Shown: piece after piece, positions 47,501 through 54,671 of the stretch | How positions within the stretch are numbered: position 1 is the stretch's first letter | Layout of the letters: the number at the start of each line of letters is the position of its first letter | From: Bacteroidales bacterium | GTDB taxonomy: Bacteria; Bacteroidota; Bacteroidia; Bacteroidales; P3 | Reading direction: 5' to 3' | Length of the DNA: 64,000 bases | Assembly (NCBI GenBank): GCA_024681475.1 | Contig: JAILAT010000001.1 | Location: forward strand, 1 to 64,000 | Translations under genes and position numbers: made by a program | The notes under the pieces: generated by a model | What the model saw: the letters and a program-made list of their open reading frames with translations, nothing else | What the model was told of the DNA's origin: nothing | Databases searched by the model: none

Positions 47501-47879
47501 CGATGTTCTTGTTTTTCAGGTATTCGGAGATGTTGACGCCGATGGTCAGGTCACCTATCGAGGCCACCGTATCGTTGGGAGCCCCCGTCATGGGGTTGAT
47601 GATGTTGACCCCTTCCACCGAGAGGCCCAGGTAGGGGAACGTCTTGAAGAGGCTCAGGTCCACCTTCTCGAAGTGGGTCTCGCAGGTGATATATTTGTCG
47701 GCCAGCTTGTTGACCACGCTGGTTAGACGCTCAGGCGTCAGCAGCGTCCAGAGCAGCAGGGCGATGGCAATGATGGCTATTGCCGCCAGCGATGCCAGCG
47801 ACACCAGGGTTATCTTCACCCCTTTCTTCATGCCTTTACGTTTTTTGCCGTCTGATTCTTTGTCGTTCTTCATCGTCAT
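44598..47879 (-). CDS. Large AsmA-family protein
   Basis: A 1,093-aa protein. The short cytoplasmic basic N-terminus is followed by one membrane helix (VSLASLAAIAIIAIALLLWT, residues about 27-50). A very long repetitive beta-rich region follows, in which strands of the type LKVDGKTKDKNLDGKVKLAV recur, as in AsmA/TamB bridge proteins that carry lipid between the membranes. An AsmA N-terminal block lies near residues 50-150 (NKLADKYITCETHFEKVDLS), and AsmA-2-like repeats run toward the C-terminus. Charged C-terminus. Probable role in outer-membrane lipid homeostasis. It precedes a glycosyltransferase. Confidence 0.87.
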   Translation of the reverse strand: MTMKNDKESDGKKRKGMKKGVKITLVSLASLAAIAIIAIALLLWTLLTPERLTSVVNKLADKYITCETHFEKVDLSLFKTFPYLGLSVEGVNIINPMTGAPNDTVASIGDLTIGVNISEYLKNKNIELKCLELNHGKAFLYTNPEGNTNYDIFPHNDDTTSESEPFAFPELVNLHRIAIKNLDVTYVNDSVNIAAAAHDVDLSVKGSLTGSDTLLTGVDALVKLDVDRIQSQIDTALFVSLDGLTLKVDGKTKDKNLDGKVKLAVKEGYAKVDGNEYNSDCLGDMKGDLLLVEGKLAGDFDKQRFSLDDFKAQVKEYALKLAGDVRLPQGEEPMWVDMNIATEDKWSIKPLLEAVPAGLVPLPATMKIDGDVQLAAQLQGEVGDSLLPSITAHLLLDKGSFADKTLVPYAFNGIEGDVDAKLELNEGGISSVNVNRLKVCTGRNHLEAKGTIDDLMGRMMTDANISGTIFLADIKSLLPDTLPLAMEGRTTVDLHATAPLAEMADLGKAKSLARQQSALTGDLKFSNVDVTFDTMVFRSPQASLHLDMPSKMKRGLFDELLSGVLELRSVSADMPNQGIDASIERLRIKPAISNVFDTTQPFRLVCDYDFSNVDASVDTMQASLTEPKGTFALLPKSKTGQKVDYKIGLDCGAMHLKMNDSITMDVAGLTLNGDAHYDPSKSNVLQQWSPNMDIEFKRGYLTASMLDYVVQIPDIKFNYKPERCEIAHANMVFGNSDFYISGAVEGLEKWLTHEAMLQGDLYFTSNFTNVDDLMDALSGLGSDADTLETQRKEDHVDTSAHPFIVPKDVDFTLHTRIKDAVAFDNELQEVAGDVRICDGIVVLNQVGFVCKAARMQLTGMYRTPRVNHIFVGLDFHLLDINIQELIDMIPYVDTLVPLLEDLEGAADFHLCAETYVDAYYRPKMSTLRAAAALTGQDLVVLDNKSVDRIAKLLQLKGWREADSKIHVDSLDVAMTVFRKELEVYPFLLKLHKYQIVAEGRHSLDQTYDYHVELVETPMPVRLAVDVTGKMPKLNFSLSPKLRYKDLYRPARRKDVDEEMLRLKALIRESLEKNVKESTRKYQGFKDENVDNNE

Positions 47880-47919
47880 GATTCAATAGTTCATATTGCC
47901 TCCCCGTCGGGGCCGGGCG

Positions 47920-48291
47920 TCAGACCCTCTTGAAGGTGTAGTGCACACCGAAACGGTCCTTGTATTCCAGCTCGTCTTCGGTGAGCGAAGTCACGGTGTA
48001 GCTCTTGGGCACCACGCCGCCCATCTCCATCTGGTGTACCAGCGTCAGCGTGTTGTTGGTCTCGTTGTATTCCCAAGTGAAGGGCTGAGCCTCACTCTCA
48101 TCCACATCGTCCGAGGTGTCCCATGTGGCGCCGTCGCCGTTTCTGTCGTAGCGGTAATATTCCGTGCCGCGCACCCATTTGCCGGGCAGCAGGCTGATGT
48201 CCACGGGCTCCGGTTTCTCTAAACATCCCGACAGCATCAGCGTCATGGCCGACAGGAATGTCAGGAGGAGGATATGTCGTGTTCTTTTCAT
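47920..48291 (-). CDS. Small lipoprotein, lipocalin-like
   Basis: A 123-aa protein with lipobox MLSGC (mature Cys near 23) and a beta-rich mature domain (LPGKWVRGTEYYRYD ... LEYKDRFGVHYTFKRV), the small-lipocalin pattern of Bacteroidetes lipoproteins. Function unknown. It lies between hpt and the AsmA-like gene, 40 bp from each, possibly one transcription unit. Confidence 0.65.
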   Translation of the reverse strand: MKRTRHILLLTFLSAMTLMLSGCLEKPEPVDISLLPGKWVRGTEYYRYDRNGDGATWDTSDDVDESEAQPFTWEYNETNNTLTLVHQMEMGGVVPKSYTVTSLTEDELEYKDRFGVHYTFKRV

Positions 48292-48331
48292 GGTTCCGTT
48301 ATTTGATACTTATGGTTTGGGCTGCCGCTGT

Positions 48332-48874
48332 TCACTGTTCGCTGATATACAGGTCCCTGTAGAACCGGCCATAGTCGTCGTAGTCGAGGCCGTAGCCCAC
48401 AATGAAGTGGTTGGGGATGGTGCGGCCTATGTAGTCGATCTTGAAATTCTTCCTGAAGCTGTCGGGCTTGAAGAGGAAGCTGGCGATGCGTACGCTGGCA
48501 GGCTCCAGCTTGGCGATTTCCTGTAGCATATAGTCCATCGTGATGCCTGTGTCCACGATGTCCTCGACAATCACCACGTGGCGGCCACGGCATTTCTCCG
48601 AGAATATCAAGTCGTTGCGCACCTTGCCGGTGGAAGCCATGCCACTGTACGAGGCAAACTTCACAAACTGCACCATCGCGTCGAAGTCCAGGGCTTTGGC
48701 CAAGTCGGACATGAACATGAAGGCGCCGGTGAGGGTGGGACAAAAGATGGGGTTCTCCCCTTTCAGGTCGCGCGAGATTTCGTCGGCCACACGCTGCACC
48801 TCGTGGAGTATCTCCGCTTCTGTCATAAAGAGCTTGAAGCGTTTGTCGTTGACAACTATCGATTTATCGTTCAT
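48332..48874 (-). CDS. hpt: Hypoxanthine phosphoribosyltransferase
   Basis: A 180-aa purine-salvage phosphoribosyltransferase. The PRPP loop is VVIVEDIVDTGITMDYM (residues about 99-115). FCPTLTGAFMFMSDL, the flexible-loop region KFASYSGMASTGKV and the C-terminal FIVGYGLDYDDYGRFYRDLY are all standard for HPRT. Length is normal. Confidence 0.95.
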   Translation of the reverse strand: MNDKSIVVNDKRFKLFMTEAEILHEVQRVADEISRDLKGENPIFCPTLTGAFMFMSDLAKALDFDAMVQFVKFASYSGMASTGKVRNDLIFSEKCRGRHVVIVEDIVDTGITMDYMLQEIAKLEPASVRIASFLFKPDSFRKNFKIDYIGRTIPNHFIVGYGLDYDDYGRFYRDLYISEQ

Positions 48875-48914
48875 AGGCTAGATTGTTGATAAGTGGAGGG
48901 CGATAAAATGAAGG

Positions 48915-49991
48915 CTACTCTTCGTCGGGTTCCTCTACCGAGTCGAGCACCAGGCGGAAGCCGTGGAATCCGTAGCCGTAGTCTGGCAGATACCAGCTGC
49001 GGTCCGACACCGTGCAACCCCACGAGGGGCTGTTGAGGCATCCGCCGCGCAGTATGCGGTTCTCGCCATGCTTGGGGCCACGAGGGTTGGTCAGCGCCTC
49101 GGCGCTGTAGGCGTCATACCAGTCGGAGCACCACTCCCACACATTGCCGGCCATATCGTGCAGACCCAGCTCGTTGGGCTTCTTCTGCCCCACGGGATGT
49201 GTGATGTTGCCGGAATTCATGCCATACCAGGCCACTGCACCGGGGTCGCCGTCCTGTCCGGGATACACCGTGTTCTTCGAGAGGTTGCCGCCACGGGCCG
49301 CAAACTCCCATTCGGCCTCAGTAGGCAGGCGGAAACGGTAGCCCGTCATCTGCGACAGGCGGGCGATGAAAATCTGCGCGTCGTCCCACGACACCTGCTC
49401 CACTGGCAGGCTGTCGTTGTAGGTCCACCGCGAGGGGTTGGTGCCCATCACCTCCATCCAGAGACGTTGTGTCACCTCGAATTTGCCCATATAGAACGTG
49501 TCGACCGTGACCCTATGTGTAGGAAACTCGGCCTCGTAGTTGTGCTTGGCGCTGCCAGGGCGCGTGCAGCCCATGGTGAACGTGCCGCCAGGCACGGGCA
49601 TCATCCTGAACTTCATATTGTTGACACGTATATCCACCGAGCCGTCGTCCACCTCCACCGAGAAACGGATGAGGCTGTCGGCCGGGTTGTAGCCGGTGCT
49701 GTCAGGCTCATAGGGCAGGAAACGGAGGTCGGGAAGGTCGTAGACGATTATTTTCTTCTCCTTGCCGGGCTTCACATTCTTGCCCACATCGCCGCTCATG
49801 TTCTGTATGTAGTCGCCATACAGGCGGCCGCCGTCGATGGAGACGCAGACACGAATGTTGGCCTGCTTGCTCAAATCGTAGGTGATAGTAACCTCCTTAT
49901 TGTGCCGTTCGAAAGCCACATTAGTGATGTTTTGCGCATTTGTCATGCCGCATATAGCCACCAGAATTCCAACAAATAATTTGTGTTTCAT
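48915..49991 (-). CDS. Secreted sulfatase-modifying-factor-like (FGE-sulfatase domain) protein
   Basis: A 358-aa protein from the ATG at 49989-49991 (MKHKLFVGILVAICGMTNAQ, a signal peptide); upstream residues are not signal-like. Residues 25-110 form a beta-sandwich-like domain. The FGE/SUMF1 domain runs from about 130 to the end: VPGGTFTMGCTRPGSA, FYMGKFEVTQRLWMEVMG, PVEQVSWDDAQIF, GYRFRLPTEAEWEFAARGG, LHDMAGNVWEWCSDWYD and GFHGFRLVLD. Known relatives include formylglycine-generating enzymes and the GldJ/GldK secretion lipoproteins, but there is no lipobox here. No sulfatase gene is nearby. An envelope or structural role is as likely as catalysis. Confidence 0.85.
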   Translation of the reverse strand: MKHKLFVGILVAICGMTNAQNITNVAFERHNKEVTITYDLSKQANIRVCVSIDGGRLYGDYIQNMSGDVGKNVKPGKEKKIIVYDLPDLRFLPYEPDSTGYNPADSLIRFSVEVDDGSVDIRVNNMKFRMMPVPGGTFTMGCTRPGSAKHNYEAEFPTHRVTVDTFYMGKFEVTQRLWMEVMGTNPSRWTYNDSLPVEQVSWDDAQIFIARLSQMTGYRFRLPTEAEWEFAARGGNLSKNTVYPGQDGDPGAVAWYGMNSGNITHPVGQKKPNELGLHDMAGNVWEWCSDWYDAYSAEALTNPRGPKHGENRILRGGCLNSPSWGCTVSDRSWYLPDYGYGFHGFRLVLDSVEEPDEE

Positions 49992-50027
49992 ATACTTACT
50001 ATCAATTGCATACATTTTACCAATCTG

Positions 50028-50035
50028 CAAATATA
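50028..50035 (-). promoter_or_regulatory. -7 box for the FGE-like gene
   Basis: TATATTTG on the minus strand, 37 bp before the ATG at 49991. Confidence 0.5.
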
Positions 50036-50089
50036 CAAAAAAATTATTGAAACAATAATAAAAAAACATAGTGGCTGAAAAAAGCCCCG

Positions 50090-50118
50090 AATGTCATCGC
50101 CCACAAACACGCCGCCAA
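50090..50118. repeat. 29-bp direct repeat, left copy
   Basis: AATGTCATCGCCCACAAACA and the following GCCGCC core recur at 51213-51241 in the same orientation with a single C-to-G mismatch. The two copies bracket the DUF3791/DUF3990 cassette. Confidence 0.8.
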
Positions 50119-50153
50119 AGCAGCAGCGTTTGGAGGGCGAAGGAAGGGCGTAA

Positions 50154-50378
50154 CTATCCCTCTGATTCCTGTTTCATCAGCTCGTATAGATACGCAGGGC
50201 TTTGTACATACAACTCCGCTTCCTCATCCTGAAGGGCTGTCATCAACGGCGAATTGTATACCCGTTCCATAGCCTCCTCGACAGAGCATCCGGTATCCTC
50301 AATCACATACTTAACCAACTCGCTCAAGGCATAGTCGGTCAAATATGTTGCTATCTGGTGATGTGTGGGTTGTTTCAT
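50154..50378 (-). CDS. Small protein of the DUF3791/DUF3990 cassette
   Basis: A 74-aa protein, helix-rich and acidic, starting at the ATG 50376-50378, which overlaps the stop of the broken DUF3990 gene (ATGA). Its first part (IATYLTDYALSELVKYVIED, then CSVEEAMERVYNSP) resembles a DUF3791-type helical fold. From memory, such genes follow DUF3990 proteins in Bacteroidetes as a third cassette member. Function is not established; a toxin-antitoxin-like role is inferred from context only. Confidence 0.65.
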   Translation of the reverse strand: MKQPTHHQIATYLTDYALSELVKYVIEDTGCSVEEAMERVYNSPLMTALQDEEAELYVQSPAYLYELMKQESEG

Positions 50379-50658
50379 ACCTCTTCAACCTTTATCTTTG
50401 AAATATATCGCAAAGCCCGTTCGGTCCCAAAATAGTATTGCTGGTCGAGGTATTTGTCTTGCAAAAGTCTTGCAGCCTCTTCAGGAGAATAGATTCCCTC
50501 TCGATAATTTGTCAACTGAAGTACCACACCATCGTTGGCTATCGGCCCTACAACAATGTCATAGTCATGGATCTGCGCCTTGTTTTTCCTGTCTCGGTTA
50601 GCATCCACAAACAAGAACCAATCAGAATATCTTGATTAGTCCCGTGATACAGTATCAT
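50375..50658 (-). pseudogene. DUF3990 gene broken by an internal deletion and frameshift
   Basis: The ATG at 50656-50658 (overlapping the DUF3791 stop) reads MILYHGT, the N-terminal start of DUF3990, but soon leaves the family. A second frame then carries YSDWFLFVDANRDRKNKAQI, DYDIVVGPIANDGVVLQL and YFGTERALRYI, the C-terminal half of DUF3990. It has no start of its own except an internal ATG and is preceded by a stop. Intact DUF3990 proteins have about 75-80 further residues in between (including the FGKGFY-type block), which are missing here. DUF3990 is related to ADP-ribosyltransferase-like toxins; this copy is predicted non-functional. Confidence 0.72.
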
Positions 50659-50876
50659 GCTATTGCCCCTCCGTTCTTTTGACAGATGACGAGCAGGTCG
50701 TCGATAGTCTCATCCATCGACTGCAGATGTTCCACATCGTAGAACTCAATAAGGAATGCCAATCCCTTATGCTCATGTAAGTAACGGAACGCCGCTTGCC
50801 TGGTCAATGCAAACCGATCAGCAAACGCCCGTATGACAGCCGTCAAGAATGGTATTTCATACTTGCTCATATTCAA
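50655..50876 (-). CDS. DUF3791 protein
   Basis: A 73-aa helical protein. IPFLTAVIRAFADRFALTRQ, AAFRYLHEHKGLAFLIEFYD, and VEHLQSMDETIDDLLVICQK NGG in sequence match DUF3791, whose genes normally precede DUF3990 and are thought to be its antitoxin-like partner. The stop TGA (50655-50657) overlaps the start of the DUF3990 remnant. The frame is intact even though the partner is broken. Confidence 0.8.
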   Translation of the reverse strand: MNMSKYEIPFLTAVIRAFADRFALTRQAAFRYLHEHKGLAFLIEFYDVEHLQSMDETIDDLLVICQKNGGAIA

Positions 50877-51212
50877 TATTTTGCATTAGTAACGCCAAAG
50901 TCCTAAAAATATTGCATTTGGATATAATTTTATAACTACATGCAACTGTTTTTTTGCATAGTGCAGGCATACCCTTCTAATACCATTTCCTCGCTCTACC
51001 CATACTCGACTATACCATTTGAGCTTGTTTAGGTCGAAGAAAAGACGCAGCAAGATTGTTGGAGTGTAAACCGAAACCAACCGTAATTGTCAATTGATGT
51101 CAGTAGGGATATTATGATTTCGTTCTTGCAAAAAACGTCTCAGAAGGAAGACATGAAAAAAGGGTAATGTGTAGAACTGACAGCCCCATCCGATGTTCCT
51201 GAAACCGAACTT

Positions 51213-51241
51213 AATGTCATCGCCCACAAAGACGCCGCCAA
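51213..51241. repeat. 29-bp direct repeat, right copy
   Basis: Same sequence as 50090-50118 apart from one base; 28 of 29 identical. It lies just before the palindrome cluster at 51244. The interval between the copies is about 1.1 kb. In 50886-51401 no gene is convincingly supported. Confidence 0.8.
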
Positions 51242-51243
51242 CG

Positions 51244-51279
51244 TGCACTATTATAGTGCATATATATGCAATATTTGCA
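51244..51279. repeat. Chain of three overlapping palindromes with TGCA ends
   Basis: TGCACTATTATAGTGCA (51244-51260), TGCATATATATGCA (51257-51270) and TGCAATATTTGCA (51267-51279) share TGCA ends. The cluster sits between the right repeat and the specificity-subunit gene (stop at 51402). It could be an operator, a terminator or a recombination site; none can be decided from sequence. Confidence 0.55.
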
Positions 51280-51401
51280 CTTTTTTTTAGTGAGTTTGAA
51301 TGATATTCGTTTTTTTGCAGCAGGCTCGGTAATGGAGATGATTCGCGGTCGAGATCTCGGTCGTTGAACTCAGAACGATTGAGTTTGTGTTTTCTATGAG
51401 T

Positions 51402-52409
51402 TTATATGTTTTTTGAATAAGGAAGAGATTTGATGTAATCCTCCATGAACTGCCAATCAGGACACCCCCTTTTGTCAACCGGAAGTTTTATCAATGATGA
51501 AGGCATTCTTTTAGGCCGCCATTTTCTTCCATATGTCCATCTATATCGTTCTATTTCAATTAAAGAACATAAGAATAATGCAATATATGGATTCAATTCT
51601 TGCTTCCATTTTGTATGCAAATATAAAGGATTGACATCATGGGTGCATGTAAAAGGAATTGCTTGATAGAATGCGTAACCGACAGATCCGTTATTTGATA
51701 CGGTTATACAATTACCCTTGAAGATTTTTTCACTCAATGGAACATTGTTTTCATCCCCTGTTTTGCTCGCTTCTTCAATGTCTTGAATATCATAGTATTC
51801 CGAAACGCCATTATTGCTGTCAATGGCACCAATAAACGGTATATCGGTTCCAGAATGACTTTCAGGTTTTTTATTATAAAAGCCTTTGCGGATATCAAAT
51901 ATTTCATCATATCTAAACCATTTCCATTCTGTTACCTTTAGTTCCAAGTCGTCAGGGTTTATAGAACGTTTGTTAAAGTTTGAAGTTATTGAAATTGAAT
52001 ATAAGTATTTTGGTAATTCTTTTTGTGCGGGGATTTTTATATCACGAAAAGTTCTATTGGCAGCTCTACCATAGTTATATCTGAATTTGTTTTGCTCTAT
52101 TAGGTAAGCATAATACAACATTTCTACTTTTGTTAGCTCAAATTTGGGTTGAGCAACATAAACATCTCGACCACTATAGTATTCATAGTCATGGTAAAAT
52201 GTAGATAATACACTTCCCGAAACGGCGATTGATAAAGTATGAGCAGGATTAGGAGAGACATCTATCATGCGTTTCACATGGCAAACTACACCGTTGTTTA
52301 CGGATTGTCGCGATACGAATGGAATACCTTTTTCTACTACTTCACAATTCACAACTTCGAGATTAACTCCATACCATACGTCAAATATGTCTGTAATCTT
52401 TATCATCAT
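51402..52409 (-). CDS. DNA specificity subunit, BcgI-B/HsdS-like
   Basis: A 335-aa protein with two target-recognition regions. The first half (MMIKITDIFDVWYGVNLEVV ... FRDIKIPAQKELPKYLYSI) and second half (WKWFRYDEIFDIRKGFYNKK ... SSLIKLPVDKRGCPDWQFME) each carry the start motif and the closing 'IKLP/IKIP' helix of an HsdS TRD. The length matches type IIB BcgI-B rather than the 400-600 aa usual for HsdS. It overlaps the methyltransferase-nuclease gene by 4 nt and is the last gene of the pair. It would choose the recognition site for both modification and cutting. Confidence 0.82.
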   Translation of the reverse strand: MMIKITDIFDVWYGVNLEVVNCEVVEKGIPFVSRQSVNNGVVCHVKRMIDVSPNPAHTLSIAVSGSVLSTFYHDYEYYSGRDVYVAQPKFELTKVEMLYYAYLIEQNKFRYNYGRAANRTFRDIKIPAQKELPKYLYSISITSNFNKRSINPDDLELKVTEWKWFRYDEIFDIRKGFYNKKPESHSGTDIPFIGAIDSNNGVSEYYDIQDIEEASKTGDENNVPLSEKIFKGNCITVSNNGSVGYAFYQAIPFTCTHDVNPLYLHTKWKQELNPYIALFLCSLIEIERYRWTYGRKWRPKRMPSSLIKLPVDKRGCPDWQFMEDYIKSLPYSKNI

Positions 52410-54244
52410 TCACTTAGAAATTTAAATGCGATAAATTCTTTTAGTTTGCGCTCAAAGTTATCCATGGTAATGTGTGAATAATCCGTTTCCATGTATGCTT
52501 CCGCACACCACTCATCTTCGTAGTTTATTTCTTTGCGAATCGATAAGCCAGGAATGTCTTCTTGATTACGATACGCTTCAAGCCATTTTTCTTTGATGGA
52601 CGAGTAATTGTTTCTTGCATCAATCCTACCAAGGTGCTTTCTCTTTTCAAAGCCATCATCTTTGAAGTAGCCAAACCATGTTTTCCTGCCTTTGTTGGGT
52701 TTGTTTGCTTCAAATATCATTATACAAGTTACTACCCCAACGGGATAAAAAAGATCATCAGGCATACTAAGAACTGCCTTCAAATGGTGTTTGGCCAGTA
52801 TTCGTTGCTTTACGGCTTTTAGATCTTTCTCATCCTTAATAGCACAACTAAATTGAACAATGGCAACAACACGGCCATCTGCTTTATCATCAAGAACTTT
52901 CAAGGCGTGTTCAACAAATTCCATCTGACGGGAATTGCCAACATCATAAGGGGGATTAAGGAAAGCCACGGTAGGTTTGTGGTTGTCGGCTATAATTTGT
53001 GCATTATTAAAGCATGAGCCGTTATATAGGTTTGACTTTCCGTCCCCACGGAAACGCATACTTGAACAAGCATAGGTGAACATATCAGGACGATATTCAC
53101 AACCACACAACTGTTTTTTTCTAATTTTCTTTCTTAGCCTTTTATCGCCACCTGCCATTTTAAACAACCTTTGCATGGCTGCCACAAGAAAACCTCCTGT
53201 TCCACAGCATGGGTCATATACAATATCATTAATGCGCAATTCCGCAAGATCACAGAAAAGTTCGGTAATATGAGCAGGAGTTAACACAAGGCCTGATTTC
53301 TGTTCACTGGCTGCATATCTAATAAACTCAACATAAAAACGGCCCAAAACATCGTAACCTATGTTTGAATGCTCCACTAAAGGATAAACATTACGCTCAA
53401 GAAAATTAATAAAGTTTTTTGCCACTTCAAGCGTTGGTTCATCTGCTTTTTTATCTTTATGTTTTATTTTTTCTTGTTCAAAAAGTGGCTCGTTCAGAAT
53501 GCTTTCAAATTCACGAAGTATTATTGTTTTATTTCTAACCATATCGTCTTCGTCATCGAAGACTGCATCAATTGCGGAAAGCATTTTTTGTCCCAGTTCT
53601 GATGTGGTTTCATAGTTACAGTATTCTTCTTTAAAATCCCTATCGATTAGAGCGAGAAGCATTGCACTCACCATTGTGCAACGCTTATATTCAGGAATGG
53701 TATAGGATTGAAATTCCTCGTTGAGGTAACGAGCTTTAAAAGCAATATCTCGAGTATAGAAATCACTAATGAAGAACTGATCTTCGAACATCTGCAAGTA
53801 GTCGTCAATGGATAATAGTTTTTTATCTGTGGTTTCAGAATAATTTGGGGCACCCTTTTCCCAATAAAAATGTGAAATCAGGGCTTCATCTTCAGTCTCT
53901 CCGCTAACGGCAATAGCAACCACGTTATATCCTTCTGACAATGCGTTAGCATAGTGCAAAACACCATCTACCGCATAATCTTTGGGCTTGTCACGGTTTG
54001 ATGATTCGTGGTTTGCTGTTTTTGCCTTACATTCCACAACGATAATATAATTGCTATTTGTAGGGAATGAAATAAAGAATTCAGGATATCCATCTCCCTT
54101 ACCTCCACCTTTTGACTGACCTTTCAGTAACTCTTGTATTCGTTTGTTATTGGATTTTTGTTCTTCAAATTTCACCGATTTGATAAAAGGATCTTCTTTG
54201 AAGTGATCGCGTACTATTGCCTCTGTTAATCTTTCGTTTGCCAT
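52406..54244 (-). CDS. Fused nuclease-DNA adenine methyltransferase, BcgI-A-like
   Basis: A 612-aa protein. The N-terminal domain carries a PD-(D/E)XK nuclease pattern: GYPEFFISF (P54-E55) followed by IIVVECKAKT (E71-C-K73). A helical linker leads to an HsdM-like N6-adenine methyltransferase with SAM motif VYDPCCGTGGF (344-352) and catalytic NPPY (430-433). BcgI-A has the same order and nearly the same size (637 aa). The specificity gene overlaps it by 4 nt and no HsdR helicase is present. Known: BcgI cuts both sides of a bipartite site. Inferred: a type IIB system. Base composition is AT-rich compared with flanking genes, suggesting acquisition. Confidence 0.85.
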   Translation of the reverse strand: MANERLTEAIVRDHFKEDPFIKSVKFEEQKSNNKRIQELLKGQSKGGGKGDGYPEFFISFPTNSNYIIVVECKAKTANHESSNRDKPKDYAVDGVLHYANALSEGYNVVAIAVSGETEDEALISHFYWEKGAPNYSETTDKKLLSIDDYLQMFEDQFFISDFYTRDIAFKARYLNEEFQSYTIPEYKRCTMVSAMLLALIDRDFKEEYCNYETTSELGQKMLSAIDAVFDDEDDMVRNKTIILREFESILNEPLFEQEKIKHKDKKADEPTLEVAKNFINFLERNVYPLVEHSNIGYDVLGRFYVEFIRYAASEQKSGLVLTPAHITELFCDLAELRINDIVYDPCCGTGGFLVAAMQRLFKMAGGDKRLRKKIRKKQLCGCEYRPDMFTYACSSMRFRGDGKSNLYNGSCFNNAQIIADNHKPTVAFLNPPYDVGNSRQMEFVEHALKVLDDKADGRVVAIVQFSCAIKDEKDLKAVKQRILAKHHLKAVLSMPDDLFYPVGVVTCIMIFEANKPNKGRKTWFGYFKDDGFEKRKHLGRIDARNNYSSIKEKWLEAYRNQEDIPGLSIRKEINYEDEWCAEAYMETDYSHITMDNFERKLKEFIAFKFLSE

Positions 54245-54314
54245 GATGCTTGGTTCTTTTGGGATTTGCTTTTCCCCAGCACCACAAATAAAAATCCGTG
54301 AAACTTAATTGTTT

Positions 54315-54421
54315 GAATGGAGGCTCTGGTAAACCTTTAACGCAACAAGAAAGCCCACGGATACCGTGAGCGTTTCACTTTCTCTTGCGTTATTTTTAGA
54401 AATTTACCAGATTTCCCATTC
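54315..54421. repeat. 107-bp nested palindrome in the leader of the restriction-modification operon
   Basis: Paired arms run inward: GAATGG (54315-54320)/CCATTC (54416-54421), TCTGGTAAA (54325-54333)/TTTACCAGA (54403-54411), AACGCAA (54339-54345)/TTGCGTT (54385-54391), AGAAAG (54348-54353)/CTTTCT (54378-54383), CACGG (54356-54360)/CCGTG (54364-54368) with loop ATA. Unpaired bulges separate the blocks. It lies between the promoter (54523-54553) and the first gene (54244), so it should be transcribed as a long imperfect hairpin. No gene was found in 54245-54671. Confidence 0.75.
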
Positions 54422-54522
54422 ACAAAGAAAAGCAAAAACGCTTATAAGTTACTTATTTACAATTATTATATCTGCCTATTATTCCAGTTATTATTAATGA
54501 TTACTATGTTTATTCTGATTTG

Positions 54523-54553
54523 CAAAGGTACGAAGAATTATCGGATTGGCAAA
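54523..54553 (-). promoter_or_regulatory. Promoter upstream of the restriction-modification operon
   Basis: On the minus strand TTTG (54550-54553), 19-nt spacer, TACCTTTG (54523-54530): a near-perfect Bacteroidetes promoter. The implied leader of about 270 nt contains the palindrome at 54315-54421. Confidence 0.7.
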
Positions 54554-54586
54554 AAAAATAAGCGGAGCCAGTTGTGGAACTCCGCT
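54545..54586 (-). terminator. Intrinsic terminator after the 54672-55055 gene
   Basis: AGCGGAG (54561-54567) pairs with CTCCGCT (54580-54586); on the minus strand the stem is followed by a long T-run. It overlaps the -33 element of the promoter just beyond it. Confidence 0.75.
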
Positions 54587-54671
54587 GTGGGGCGACCATT
54601 ATTATTATAGTTCTCTCTAATCTACTCTCTTTCGGTCGACTGCCAATTTTTTTCATTTTATCTTTTTGCGG

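Noticed and set aside
50886-51080. 64-aa ORF on the minus strand between the DUF3791 gene and the right repeat
   Set aside because: TTG start, no recognisable family, hydrophobic-basic composition and a stop just upstream in the same frame; more likely random or a relic than a gene.
51402-54244. Ordinary type I restriction system with a missing HsdR
   Set aside because: The methyltransferase subunit carries its own nuclease motif and the specificity subunit is short, which fits BcgI better than a degraded type I locus.
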